Shown: positions 1 to 8,752, numbered from the stretch's first letter. The stretch: DNA of 64,000 nt from Eubacterium sp. (GCA_015655975.1 DVEP01000020.1:130364-194363); one strand, 5' to 3'. Notes: generated by a model from the letters alone, not told the origin. Made by a program: numbers and translations.

Positions 1-158
1 TCCGTATTGTTAAATGTATTGATGCCAAAGTGCAAAAACATTCCGAACCCGCGCTCAATCTGCGCCTTTTGCCCCTCTGTCGCCTCCAAAGACGGTTTTT
101 GCATTATCGGATACTCTTTAAATGGGTACGGTTTCATTTTCTTTTTAAAAAACAGCAT
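1..158 (-). CDS. GH29 alpha-L-fucosidase, N-terminus only (cut by window edge)
   Basis: The minus strand opens at an ATG at 158 behind a GGAGAG ribosome site and stays open to the left edge, 52 codons. Around residues 39-52 it reads GMFLHFGINTFNNT, the strand-1 signature of family GH29 fucosidases, which remove alpha-L-fucose from glycans. The gene begins 5 bp after the stop of the preceding glycosidase, so it is the last gene of the operon visible here. The first residues, MLFFKKKMK, have no hydrophobic core, so I predict a cytoplasmic enzyme. They resemble the start of the neighbouring gene (MLFFKKNK). Catalytic residues lie outside the window. Confidence 0.8.
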   Translation of the reverse strand, partial: MLFFKKKMKPYPFKEYPIMQKPSLEATEGQKAQIERGFGMFLHFGINTFNNT

Positions 159-163
159 AATTA

Positions 164-1225
164 TTAAACTCTCTCCTTGTCTTCATTTATTTTAAACACA
201 TAGCATTGACTTTTCCCGCTTGCGTAAATATCTGCTCTTGTACAGCCGTAAAAATATTCAGGTTTTCCGTTTTTCATCAGCACACCGGGTCTTTCAAGTT
301 TTGTTGAACGGTCATTGTCGTAAAATGTTGTACTTTTCGGCAAATTGATATAGTCAGAAAGCACGCCGAAACCTATTTTCGCATTTTCTCTTTTGAAATA
401 TCCGTCTTTCATTTCCCACAGTATTCCTGCGCCGAAAATACCCGTGTTTTTTCCGAAGTTGTCGGTTGTAAGCAGATAGGTTTTGTCGTCTTGCCGAAAA
501 GCCGTTGCGTCTTCAATATAGTGAATATTATCCATTTTCGGCTCGTCGCAAATTATATACGGTCCCTCAATATTTTTTGAAGTTGCATAGCCATAGTGCA
601 TCTTTTTATTTTGCGCTTTACCTGCTTTAAAAAATATGTAGTATGTATCGTCTGTTTTAGTCATGGCAGGGTTTTCCGTTCCCGTTATGCTGTGATATGT
701 CCAATGACTCTGCACCTGCGACTCTCTTACGACAATTCCGTCTTCTGTCGCAAAATGCCACGGACCGTTCAGAGAATCTGACAACATCAGACCCGTTTTC
801 ATTCCGCCTTTTTTCACTCTTTTGTCTTGAACGATATAAACAAGAGCGTACACATTGTCAAACTTATAGATTTGAGGATTGTGAGGTGAAGCCTGCCACT
901 CGGGACAAGGCAGATTTTTGTTTGAAAGCACCGTTTCAACATATTCAAAAGGACCTTCGGGACTGTCGCCGACAAAATGAACAATTTCGCTTTGGGTAAA
1001 CCAAAGCGCCATTTCCTTTTTAGTTCTCGGCCAGCGAGAACAAAAAAGATGCACTCTGTTTTCTTCGTCATATATAGGAGAAACACACCAATACCAGTGT
1101 TCGTCGTCTGTTACGGAAATTCCTTTGTACTCCAAATTCAGCGCCATACGGGAAAACGGCATTTTAACCTTTTTCCCTATTGCAGATTTTAACGGTGCTG
1201 TTTTATTTTTCTTAAAAAACAACAT
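164..1225 (-). CDS. GH43/GH117-like five-bladed beta-propeller glycosidase
   Basis: About 353 residues, predicted glycoside hydrolase of the five-bladed beta-propeller superfamily. The family look comes from repeated blade segments such as HNPQIYKFDNVYALVYIV, GTENPAMTKTDDTYYIFFKA and HYIEDATAFRQDDKTYLL, with acidic residues at blade starts. Such enzymes cleave alpha-linked sugars, for example fucose, galactose or arabinose; the substrate cannot be read from sequence. A TTG at 1231 extends the frame by two codons, but the ATG at 1225 is better placed behind GGAAGAG. It starts 2 bp after the stop of the GH29 gene, so the two are co-translated. No signal peptide is seen, so it is predicted to be cytoplasmic. 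Confidence 0.7.
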   Translation of the reverse strand: MLFFKKNKTAPLKSAIGKKVKMPFSRMALNLEYKGISVTDDEHWYWCVSPIYDEENRVHLFCSRWPRTKKEMALWFTQSEIVHFVGDSPEGPFEYVETVLSNKNLPCPEWQASPHNPQIYKFDNVYALVYIVQDKRVKKGGMKTGLMLSDSLNGPWHFATEDGIVVRESQVQSHWTYHSITGTENPAMTKTDDTYYIFFKAGKAQNKKMHYGYATSKNIEGPYIICDEPKMDNIHYIEDATAFRQDDKTYLLTTDNFGKNTGIFGAGILWEMKDGYFKRENAKIGFGVLSDYINLPKSTTFYDNDRSTKLERPGVLMKNGKPEYFYGCTRADIYASGKSQCYVFKINEDKERV

Positions 1226-1227
1226 AG

Positions 1228-2592
1228 TCAATTCTCTTCCTTAGGTTTATTTTCCAATTTTATTTTAATGATTGTATCGGGTGTATTGAATTTTCTTCCT
1301 GCAACAAGAATATGAAGTCTGCCGTTTTTATTTTTTATTTTAACTTTTTCCCCCGTCAAACAGGAAAATGATTTTAAAGTATTGTTTTTAAACGGAAGCG
1401 AAAAATATGCAATGGGAAGGCATTTCAGCAAGTGCAGATACAATGTATTGCCCTTAAAACAGGAAGCATATCTTTTTGTAGGCTTCCACACACCGCCGTT
1501 TGTTTTGTAAACGCTTTCGCCGTAATTTTTGAGCCAAGCGCCGACTTCTTTCATTCGCATTGCCTCATTTTCGGCAATACTTCCGTCCGACTTGCAGCCG
1601 ATACTCAAAAGATAGTTTCCGTCTCCGCCTGTACAGTTAAGCAACTGCGCAAGAACTTTTTTCACGCTTTTGATTTTGCTTTGAGAATATGCCCAGTCTT
1701 TACCGAGAGGCATACAGGTTTCCCACATTCTGTTGTTTTGGAAAAAGCCCGTATGACCTTCAGGCGTATCAAAATCGCCAGGTAAACCTGCGCGGTTGTT
1801 TATGATTATATGCGGTTGAAGTTCACGAATCATTTTTTCAAGTTCTTCGGAATTCCACATTTCTTTCGTAAACATTCCGTTATTATACTCGGCGTCCCAC
1901 CATAACAAGTCTATTTTACCGTAATTAGTCATAAGTTCACGAACGGTATTGAACATATATTCCTGATAGCGTTTGTGCTTTTCCGTAAGATACCACTCTT
2001 TGCCGTCTTTCATTTTAAAAAACGGGTTGGTTTTTGTCGCAACTGCGTCTGCAACAGGAACAGGCTCATAGTCGGGGTGTGTCCAATCTCGTTTTGAATA
2101 GTAAATTCCTATTTTAAGACCCGCCGAACGAAAAGCGTCTGTAAGTTCTTTCAAATAGTCTTTTCCGTACGGCGAATTTGTGATTTTATACTCTGAATAC
2201 GCCGTATCCCACATATGAAAACCGTCGTGATGTTTTGCAATAATCACAACATACTTGAACCCGCTTTTCTTAGCAATATCTGCCCATTCTTTTGCATTGA
2301 AATCAGAAAATGCAAGTTGATTTGCCCAACTGTCGTACACATTGTCATCAACTGTTTTTCCCCAATACTGCGGGTCGGGCAACTTGTGAGTTTTTCTCGG
2401 CCAACTTATATCTACCATACCGACGGCAGAAATTCCGACATGGAGAAAAAGTCCGTATTTTGCCTCTTTAAACCACTTTGCATCTTCCTTGCCTGCAAAC
2501 GGATACGAATTCCATTCTTCATCTGAGAAATATGTAAACTCAGCGCCTTGTTTTGATTTGTCAAAATCACTTTTCTTTAATGAATATCCCAT
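1228..2592 (-). CDS. Alpha-L-fucosidase, GH29 (copy 2)
   Basis: 454 residues, a typical length for a single-domain GH29 enzyme. The N-terminal barrel strand YGLFLHVGIS lies near residues 46-55, the KHHDGF motif at 120-125, and the predicted nucleophile is Asp233 in LLWWDAEY. The conserved C-terminal barrel segment GGDGNYLLSIGCKSDGS follows near 320. It hydrolyses alpha-L-fucosyl linkages with retention of configuration (family knowledge). A small beta-sandwich-like tail ends the protein. No signal peptide, so it should act on imported oligosaccharides. It lies 8 bp downstream of another GH29 gene in the same operon. Divergence from the other copies suggests different linkage preferences, which is inference. 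Confidence 0.9.
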   Translation of the reverse strand: MGYSLKKSDFDKSKQGAEFTYFSDEEWNSYPFAGKEDAKWFKEAKYGLFLHVGISAVGMVDISWPRKTHKLPDPQYWGKTVDDNVYDSWANQLAFSDFNAKEWADIAKKSGFKYVVIIAKHHDGFHMWDTAYSEYKITNSPYGKDYLKELTDAFRSAGLKIGIYYSKRDWTHPDYEPVPVADAVATKTNPFFKMKDGKEWYLTEKHKRYQEYMFNTVRELMTNYGKIDLLWWDAEYNNGMFTKEMWNSEELEKMIRELQPHIIINNRAGLPGDFDTPEGHTGFFQNNRMWETCMPLGKDWAYSQSKIKSVKKVLAQLLNCTGGDGNYLLSIGCKSDGSIAENEAMRMKEVGAWLKNYGESVYKTNGGVWKPTKRYASCFKGNTLYLHLLKCLPIAYFSLPFKNNTLKSFSCLTGEKVKIKNKNGRLHILVAGRKFNTPDTIIKIKLENKPKEEN

Positions 2593-2600
2593 AGTTTCTC

Positions 2601-4064
2601 CTAATCTATTTCAATTTTAAAACACAGCGGAAGTTCGCTTTCAATTTTTTGATTTAATGATATTTTGAAATTGAACAGGTTTTGTGTCCATTTAACTTTT
2701 TGACTGTTTCCTAAAACAGAAACATTTTTTATTTTATAAGTAATTCCTTTATTGTTATCTTTTCTGAGGCTTTTTATATAGAAATTTTTTCTTGCTTTTG
2801 TCGAAAGCGGAAAAACATATATCGCTCCCGTTTTAAATGTAAATCGGTAATCGTGAGTTGTATATTTAAGATTTTCCTTAAATGCCCCCGACGACTGCTT
2901 TTTGCCTTCACCAAATACGGTAAACGGCTCTGTTTCATATATTGCCTCTCCGTTTGTCTGAAGCCATTTGCCCATTTTAAGAAGCACATCTTTTTCCTCT
3001 TCACAAATTGTTCCGTCAGCTTTCGGTCCGACATTCAGCATAAGACATCCGTTTTTTGAAACAACATCAATAAGATTTGTAACGCAGTTATACGCCGTTT
3101 TGTAATCGTTGTTTTTAGTGTAACTCCACGAATTCTTTGCGATAGCCGTATCGCACTGCCATGGCTCTCTTGCGATACCGTTTACCTGCCCTCTCTCAAC
3201 ATCAAATACGGCGCAGCCCTGCATTATCGCATTGTATTTATAAAACACAACAGGTTCAATTCCCCATTCATTTGCTCTGTTGTAGTAGTAAGCAAGAAAT
3301 TTTTTCAGATACGGCTTAAAAGGTAACTGCTGAATCCACCAGTCAAAAAATACACCGCAAGGTTTATTTTTATCTACCATTTCACAAGCAGAGGCAAGCC
3401 AGTCTTTGAGCCATTCTTCTGTCGGTACTAACCTTCCGCTGTCGTGCACAATTCCGCCGTTTGACTCAAGCGCGCAATCTCCGTATAAATCTCTGTATTC
3501 TTCTTTGAGTGCCTCTGACTGCGGAAAATTTTTTCTTGCGCCGTTTATAAACCAATAGTGTTCGGCACGGTGGTTTGAAATCAGAAAACCCATATCGGAT
3601 TTGTCGCAGGCAGTATGTAATTCCTGCATAAAATCTCTTTTCGGCGTCATTTGTACGGTATTCCATCGGTTTAAATCGCTTTGATACATTTTAATTCCGT
3701 CATGATGTTCGCCGACAGGCATAATATATTTTGCGCCGGATTTTTTGAAAATCGAAAGCCATTCATCAGCATTAAATTTCTGCGGATTGAATTGCTCTGC
3801 AATCTGTCTGTAATCTGCATTTTTGCCGTAGTGTTCTTCTTTGTGCTTACAGCTTTTTGTACCTTTAAAGTACATCTGTCTCGGATACCACTCGCTTTCA
3901 CATTCGGGCACGGTAAACGCGCCCCAGTGAATGAATAGTCCAAATTTACCTTTTGAAAACCATTCGGGAATTTTTCTTTTCTTCAGGCTGTCCCAGTCAT
4001 CAAAATAAGGTCCTGACTTGATTACTTCATCAACATTTTCTAAATATTCGTCAATGCTTGTCAT
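2601..4064 (-). CDS. Alpha-L-fucosidase, GH29 (copy 3)
   Basis: 487 residues. GH29 landmarks are FGLFIHWGAFTVPECESEWY (41-60), the EHHDG motif (119-123), NHRAEHYWF around 164-172, and the predicted nucleophile Asp241 in GVFFDWW. The segment SKNGCLMLNVGPKADGT closes the barrel, followed by a C-terminal beta domain. The longer barrel with a Cys-containing insert near 71-72 resembles the third copy at 4733-6196, so these two are closer to each other than to the 454-residue copy. No signal peptide. The start ATG at 4064 sits behind AAGGAG and follows the stop of the PnuC-like gene by only 2 bp, consistent with one transcript. Confidence 0.9.
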   Translation of the reverse strand: MTSIDEYLENVDEVIKSGPYFDDWDSLKKRKIPEWFSKGKFGLFIHWGAFTVPECESEWYPRQMYFKGTKSCKHKEEHYGKNADYRQIAEQFNPQKFNADEWLSIFKKSGAKYIMPVGEHHDGIKMYQSDLNRWNTVQMTPKRDFMQELHTACDKSDMGFLISNHRAEHYWFINGARKNFPQSEALKEEYRDLYGDCALESNGGIVHDSGRLVPTEEWLKDWLASACEMVDKNKPCGVFFDWWIQQLPFKPYLKKFLAYYYNRANEWGIEPVVFYKYNAIMQGCAVFDVERGQVNGIAREPWQCDTAIAKNSWSYTKNNDYKTAYNCVTNLIDVVSKNGCLMLNVGPKADGTICEEEKDVLLKMGKWLQTNGEAIYETEPFTVFGEGKKQSSGAFKENLKYTTHDYRFTFKTGAIYVFPLSTKARKNFYIKSLRKDNNKGITYKIKNVSVLGNSQKVKWTQNLFNFKISLNQKIESELPLCFKIEID

Positions 4065-4066
4065 AA

Positions 4067-4729
4067 TTAATTCTCCTTATTAAAATATTGCTGTTTAATT
4101 GCCGTTAACGCGTTAAGAAAAACGAAGAAATACAGAGTTAAAACAGATGCCCCGGTGTGATTAACTACAAGTTGGTATCCCCAAAACGCTGTTCCCGCAA
4201 CTCCCGAAAGCGCCACAAACAAGTAAGCACTGCGGTAATAAAGTGCAAGCAAAACACAAGAAACAAGTGTAATTGAAAAGAAAACGGCATCTAAAAACGG
4301 TCCGTTACTGTTAAGTGCGTTGAGAATACAATAAATTACTGCGACGGAAACAGGAAATGAAATTCCTGTTGCGAATGATTGTTTTTTATTTAACTTCTTC
4401 AGCACGGTGTTGCTTTTACTCTGATTGCTTTTCCATTTTATGTATGAATAAAATGCCAAAGGCAGTTGTACAAAAAGCATAAACACTGCCGACGCATATA
4501 TATTCTCTGAAAATGCCATTGCAGAATATGTAACGGCATACGCACAGCCGAACAGAAATCCAAAGCGTTTGCCCGCCGATGTGAAAAAGTTGAATCCCAG
4601 CCCGAGCAGAGAAATAACTATCTTGTACCATACATCATTTACTGCAATTCCGACGCCGATAATTACTGCTATTTGAAATAAAAGAAAAATTGATTTTCTA
4701 TTTAAAATTTCTGATTTTACTTTATTCAT
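4067..4729 (-). CDS. PnuC-like membrane transporter
   Basis: 220 residues with about seven hydrophobic segments. The segment LPLAFYSYIKWK (about 90-101) and later ALYYRSAYLF and FWGYQLVV match the layout of PnuC-family vitamin-precursor facilitators (nicotinamide riboside, thiamine, riboflavin types). The family normally moves a vitamin or nucleoside that is trapped by phosphorylation inside the cell. Its place between two fucosidase genes, with gaps of 2 and 3 bp, is unexpected, because no vitamin gene sits nearby and no sugar transporter is present in this operon. It could be a divergent homologue with a sugar or nucleoside cargo. The family call is fairly firm; the substrate is unknown. 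Confidence 0.6.
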   Translation of the reverse strand: MNKVKSEILNRKSIFLLFQIAVIIGVGIAVNDVWYKIVISLLGLGFNFFTSAGKRFGFLFGCAYAVTYSAMAFSENIYASAVFMLFVQLPLAFYSYIKWKSNQSKSNTVLKKLNKKQSFATGISFPVSVAVIYCILNALNSNGPFLDAVFFSITLVSCVLLALYYRSAYLFVALSGVAGTAFWGYQLVVNHTGASVLTLYFFVFLNALTAIKQQYFNKEN

Positions 4730-4732
4730 ATT

Positions 4733-6196
4733 TTAATTGTCCTTTAACTCTATTTTTACAACTTGAACAGCAAAATCGGAAAGAGAAGCGCTGTCGTATT
4801 TTACGGTAAGATATTTTTCTCCAAAGTTATAACTGCACTTCGGTACACCGAGTACCGAAATACTTTTTATCTGATTTTTCTTGTCGGCAAAAGTTTTTAT
4901 TCTTATTGTTCCTCGTTTTGAATTTAAGCACAGCGCATAAACTGTATTATCTTTTTGTGTAAAACGAATATCTTTATTTGTGCATTTTATTTTTTGCAAA
5001 TTCTTTTTTCTGCTTTTCTTTGTTGACGGACCTTCCCCATAAATTTTATAAGGAACAGTTCCGTAGATGGCTTCGCCGTTGATTTTAAACCATCTGCCGA
5101 TAGTGCTGACGATTTTTTTCTCTTCCTCATCAATAGTTCCGTCTGCTTTAAGCGGAACACTGAGCAAATACACACCGTTTTTGCTTACAACATCTGTTAA
5201 CTGCTGTAAAACCTCATTGGCAGTTTTGTATTTGAAATTTTTATTGTAGAACCAATCGCCTATACAGGTATCTGTTTCCCAAGTATCTTTTCTCGGGGCG
5301 TTCATCATTTCGCGTTCTAAATCAAGAACACCTATTCCGTCACGGTATGCGCCGTGATAAGGATGTATGTTTCTGTCTAAATTTTTAACTGCATAAACGC
5401 CCTCTAATTTTCCTCCGTGTTGCTGAATATTAAAATTATAAAAATTTGCAATCATTGCACGGCCGATTGCACCGAACGGCACTCCTCCGTCCGTATAAAG
5501 AAAATCGGGTTTATATTTTTCAACTGCTTCTTTTATACGAAGATAAAAGTTTTCAACAAAACGGTCGCTCGGATTTGCAGGATAGCCAAAACTTGTATCT
5601 TCCAAACTGCCCTCAAGATAAAGTTCTTCGTACCTTTTATCGTTGCCGTCATACGCAACACCTTTATATTTACCGTACTTATCAGCACCTTTATTTGTTG
5701 AAAACCAACTGTAAGCTCTTTCTAAATGCTCAGATATACCAAAACGCATATCATACTTTTCACAGGCATTTTTCCACTCGCCTACAATGTCCATATGCGG
5801 ACCGTGGTTTACCGTATTCCAACTGTTGTATGTACTGTCCCATAAATCAACATTATCATGGTGAACGCCCATAGTTACAAAAAACTTTGCGCCCATATCT
5901 TTATACATTTTAATCAATGCGTCTGCGTCAAAGTTTTCTGCTTTCCACAATTCAATAATATCTTTATAGCCAAATTCAGACGGATGACCGTAATGCTTTA
6001 AATGATATTTATAATCTTTTGACCCCTGGCGATACATATCTCGGGCATACCAACAGCCGCCGCCTTCAGGAACACATTGCGCGCCCCAGTGTGCCCAAAC
6101 GCCGAATTTAGCATCTTTAAACCACTGAGGACATTCAAATTCCTGCAAACTTTCCCAAGTGTTTGTAAACTTTCCCGGTGTAATTTCTATGTTCAT
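4733..6196 (-). CDS. Alpha-L-fucosidase, GH29 (copy 4)
   Basis: 487 residues, predicted retaining alpha-L-fucosidase. Landmarks are FGVWAHWGAQCVPEGGGCWY (31-50), VHHDN (111-115, where the usual Gly after Asp is Asn), SEHLERAYSWF, and the predicted nucleophile Asp236 in DFLYTDGGVPFG. The SKNGVYLLSVPLKADGT segment and a C-terminal beta domain follow. No signal peptide. It starts at an ATG at 6196 and lies 15 bp after the GH36 gene. The HHDN variant and the long insert after residue 165 set it apart from the other copies, so it may prefer a different fucosyl linkage; that is inference. Confidence 0.88.
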   Translation of the reverse strand: MNIEITPGKFTNTWESLQEFECPQWFKDAKFGVWAHWGAQCVPEGGGCWYARDMYRQGSKDYKYHLKHYGHPSEFGYKDIIELWKAENFDADALIKMYKDMGAKFFVTMGVHHDNVDLWDSTYNSWNTVNHGPHMDIVGEWKNACEKYDMRFGISEHLERAYSWFSTNKGADKYGKYKGVAYDGNDKRYEELYLEGSLEDTSFGYPANPSDRFVENFYLRIKEAVEKYKPDFLYTDGGVPFGAIGRAMIANFYNFNIQQHGGKLEGVYAVKNLDRNIHPYHGAYRDGIGVLDLEREMMNAPRKDTWETDTCIGDWFYNKNFKYKTANEVLQQLTDVVSKNGVYLLSVPLKADGTIDEEEKKIVSTIGRWFKINGEAIYGTVPYKIYGEGPSTKKSRKKNLQKIKCTNKDIRFTQKDNTVYALCLNSKRGTIRIKTFADKKNQIKSISVLGVPKCSYNFGEKYLTVKYDSASLSDFAVQVVKIELKDN

Positions 6197-6211
6197 AACG
6201 CTGTTTCCTTT

Positions 6212-7954
6212 TTATAGTTTTTTTATCTCAATCCACGCACAGTCGTTTAGTGTAAGATACAGTGTAACTTTTCCGTTCTTTACACAAAGAGATGTGTTTT
6301 TATACAAATCAACTGCCGTGTATCCGAACGGTACTTCTATCTCATACTTTTTCAAAAGACTTTTTCTGTTGAATATGAAAAATTCCGTTGCATTTTTTGA
6401 CTTTTTTCTGCCCACTTCGAGTGAATCGTCGAAAAGGGCAGGAACATAGTCTGTATCAAGAATTTTTTTCAGTCGCTCAACATCTTTTTCCGAATATTTG
6501 CTGACATAGTCGCCCGACAGAACCATTCCGCCGCTTGCTCTTACATAAATATTGTTAAGTCTGTAAAACTTTCTGTTTACAACAGACTTATTGACAATGC
6601 CCGACGGGTCCATCACGGGAGAAACAGTGTTCGACATAATAAGACAGTCGGGGTCGTTTACCCAAAGTTTGCCGTGCATCCAATTACGGTTAAAGCACTG
6701 CTCCGAAAGGTTAGCCATATGGTAAACATTTCTGATAACATCGTTTGTAACACGCATTCCCGAAACAACACCCAAAGACGCCCACATAGGCGCGTTGCAG
6801 CCGAGTATGAAGGCTTTGCGGTCTGTTGCGTCCAAAATTGCCTGCATACCCATTCTGTAAGCCTCGACGGAAGTTTTACTTTTGTCGTACCTTTCGCCAA
6901 ACGGCAAAGCTCCCCAAACATTTGCGTCAAGTTTGAAATAGCGTACTCCCCACTCTTTATAAATTTCACGAACGGTATCGTATATAAATTTTTGGGAGTC
7001 GGGGTTTGTTCCGTCAAGCATATACCACGGTCCGTCGCGCCAGCCTTTAAATGTAACTTCAGATGAACAAAGCGGTTTTCCCTGTCCGTCTTTCACAAAA
7101 TATTCGGGGTGTTCTCTGAGCAATCTGCTTTTCGGCGATGCAATGAACGGAGCAAGCCATATTGCAGGCTCAAAACCTGCATTTCTTATATCGTGGCAGA
7201 TTTCTTTCATAGGACGGTTAAACTTGTCGCTCGTTTCAAGCCAGTCGCCCATATACGGCTGAAAACCGTCGTCGATTTGAATATATTTGAGATCGGGCGT
7301 TTTTTCTTTTATTATCTTCAAATTTTCAAAAATATCGTTTTCGGAAATATCGGGACCGATACAGTACCACGAGCACCAACCGACAGGCATTTCAAAATAT
7401 TTCTGAGTAGGGTGGTTTTTTGCTATCGCTTTTGCAAAGCGACTTAAAATCTCGTTTCTTTTTCCCTTTAAAACAATCATTTCTTCAAAATCAATTCTGT
7501 CATTTTCACTGTATTCTGTGTTTTCAAGACACTGTACAATTTGAATTTCCGAAGAATTGATGCGAAATTCCGTTCGGAAACGATTACAGCTTGACGCGCC
7601 TATTAAAACGGTGTTTTCACCTTCGCCGACAAGAATATAGTTGTACACCGTTTTATATCCGTCAGTTTGCGGCATTCGATAATGCTTTTCGTCCGTATAA
7701 CCCGTTATTGTTTTTAAATTTCCTACTGTGCCTTTATATTGAGACAGTTTTTGATAGCCGTCGCCGTAGAAGGCAGTATCGTCAGATAAACCATGCTTAC
7801 CGCTAAAAAGAACTGCCTCTTTAAGCCTTACATTTTGTTTTACAGTTGATTCAATTTTAAAACTTGCATCATCATTAACAACACTGTATTCACACGGCGT
7901 TTTATTGCCGTTTTCATCAATCAAATACATTGAACTAAAATTTATATCTAACAT
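6212..7954 (-). CDS. Alpha-galactosidase, GH36 family
   Basis: 580 residues with an N-terminal beta-sandwich (about 1-170) and a (beta/alpha)8 barrel. Barrel motifs are PVGWCSWYCIG (190-200), IQIDDGFQ followed by GDW (about 226-238), WLAPF (266-270), and YFKLDANVWGA with predicted nucleophile Asp343. The acid/base is Asp405 in RVTND. GH36 enzymes cleave terminal alpha-1,6-, 1,4- or 1,3-galactose; the GWCSWY form belongs to the plant-like subgroup that also includes raffinose-type enzymes. No signal peptide, so cytoplasmic. The ATG at 7954 directly abuts the stop of the shortened GH89 gene at 7955. A decayed fragment related to this gene is found at 9975-10062. Confidence 0.87.
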   Translation of the reverse strand: MLDINFSSMYLIDENGNKTPCEYSVVNDDASFKIESTVKQNVRLKEAVLFSGKHGLSDDTAFYGDGYQKLSQYKGTVGNLKTITGYTDEKHYRMPQTDGYKTVYNYILVGEGENTVLIGASSCNRFRTEFRINSSEIQIVQCLENTEYSENDRIDFEEMIVLKGKRNEILSRFAKAIAKNHPTQKYFEMPVGWCSWYCIGPDISENDIFENLKIIKEKTPDLKYIQIDDGFQPYMGDWLETSDKFNRPMKEICHDIRNAGFEPAIWLAPFIASPKSRLLREHPEYFVKDGQGKPLCSSEVTFKGWRDGPWYMLDGTNPDSQKFIYDTVREIYKEWGVRYFKLDANVWGALPFGERYDKSKTSVEAYRMGMQAILDATDRKAFILGCNAPMWASLGVVSGMRVTNDVIRNVYHMANLSEQCFNRNWMHGKLWVNDPDCLIMSNTVSPVMDPSGIVNKSVVNRKFYRLNNIYVRASGGMVLSGDYVSKYSEKDVERLKKILDTDYVPALFDDSLEVGRKKSKNATEFFIFNRKSLLKKYEIEVPFGYTAVDLYKNTSLCVKNGKVTLYLTLNDCAWIEIKKL

Positions 7955-8530
7955 TTATATCCCCCATTTTCTTATATTAATTCCTGCAGACGGAATTACA
8001 TCACTGTCAGCAACAATCTCATACTCTGAATAAGTCTTACACCATTCGAGTTCAAAGTCGCGGATTTTCTTATCAAGTTTATCAAAAAACGACCTGACTG
8101 ATTTTGTATATCCGTTGCCTTTTATTAGATTTATTTTACTGTTGTTTTCAAGAATCTTTATAGCTTCAGGATAAAAGATTTCCCAACGCGCAAAGTCCCA
8201 CCGGCACATTGAATAATCAAGCGTGCAGTAGTTCATATAAACCCTATATTTCTGCTCGATGACTTTAGAAAATTCGCCGTCAAACATTACAAGACTGTCA
8301 ATATGTATTTTCTGATTACCGCACCATGACAACTGAACATTGCAAAATTCTTTTAGATAGCAGTAAATTCCGTGAAAGGCTGAAATGTAATTATTCGCCG
8401 TAACAAATATTTTTCTGTTCTTTGAGATTATTCTGAAAAAATCTTTGTCATTGCTTTCAAATTCAATGATAAAACTGTCTTTAAAATCAGGCAGATTTCT
8501 TTGTAAAAATCCATTTACAACTTTATCCAT
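7955..8530 (-). CDS. Shortened GH89-like (alpha-N-acetylglucosaminidase) protein lacking the catalytic barrel
   Basis: 191 residues. Residues 1-80 resemble the NAGLU N-terminal domain (AFHGIYCYLKEFCNVQLSW). The stretch YRVYMNYCTLDYSMCRWDFARWE is the characteristic start of the GH89 barrel. Instead of some 500-600 further residues, the protein jumps to IFYPEAIKILENN and RDFELEWCKTYSEYEI, which look like the C-terminal helical end of GH89. The simplest reading is an in-frame internal deletion joined at a RWE motif present in both parts. Catalytic glutamates of GH89 are therefore missing and activity is unlikely. The frame, ATG and AAGGAG site are intact, and it is the first gene of the operon. 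Confidence 0.65.
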   Translation of the reverse strand: MDKVVNGFLQRNLPDFKDSFIIEFESNDKDFFRIISKNRKIFVTANNYISAFHGIYCYLKEFCNVQLSWCGNQKIHIDSLVMFDGEFSKVIEQKYRVYMNYCTLDYSMCRWDFARWEIFYPEAIKILENNSKINLIKGNGYTKSVRSFFDKLDKKIRDFELEWCKTYSEYEIVADSDVIPSAGINIRKWGI

Positions 8531-8616
8531 AGTTACTCCTTAATATCTTTTTTGGTTCTTTATAGAAAAAACCGGCTGAATTTAAAAAATAAATAATTTT
8601 TAAAAATGTTACTGTG

Positions 8617-8658
8617 TTATTTATGATTTGCCTGATAAAAAGCAGAAACCTTGTTCAT
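8617..8658 (-). CDS. Possible 13-residue leader peptide in the glycosidase operon 5' UTR
   Basis: Between the predicted promoter and the first gene, an ATG at 8658 follows AAGGTG with 5 bp spacing and opens 13 codons (MNKVSAFYQANHK) before TAA. The ribosome site is as good as those of real genes here. It could be a leader ORF or the leftover start of a deleted gene. Nothing in its composition suggests attenuation. Low confidence. Confidence 0.25.
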   Translation of the reverse strand: MNKVSAFYQANHK

Positions 8659-8688
8659 AGCAACACCTTTTTTGCTTATTTTAATTTA

Positions 8689-8752
8689 ATTATATACTAT
8701 TGATTTTCTTTATAAAATATAAAATTCGATTGAAAAGTTATGAAATCCGCTT
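8689..8752 (-). promoter_or_regulatory. Promoter and putative AraC operator of the glycosidase operon
   Basis: On the minus strand a perfect TATAAT lies at 8694-8689. No good -35 hexamer exists at the right distance. Instead, 8712-8748 carries an element that recurs almost unchanged upstream of the GH2 gene at 11815-11851 (about 31 of 37 positions identical, no gaps), at the same distance from its TATAAT. Within it, GA(A)TTT recurs at about 20 bp, the two-turn spacing used by AraC-type activators. I infer it is the binding site of the adjacent AraC regulator. Confidence 0.6.

Noticed and set aside
5446..5874. 142-codon plus-strand frame inside a GH29 gene
   Set aside because: It is a codon-bias shadow of the fucosidase on the minus strand, with no family resemblance.
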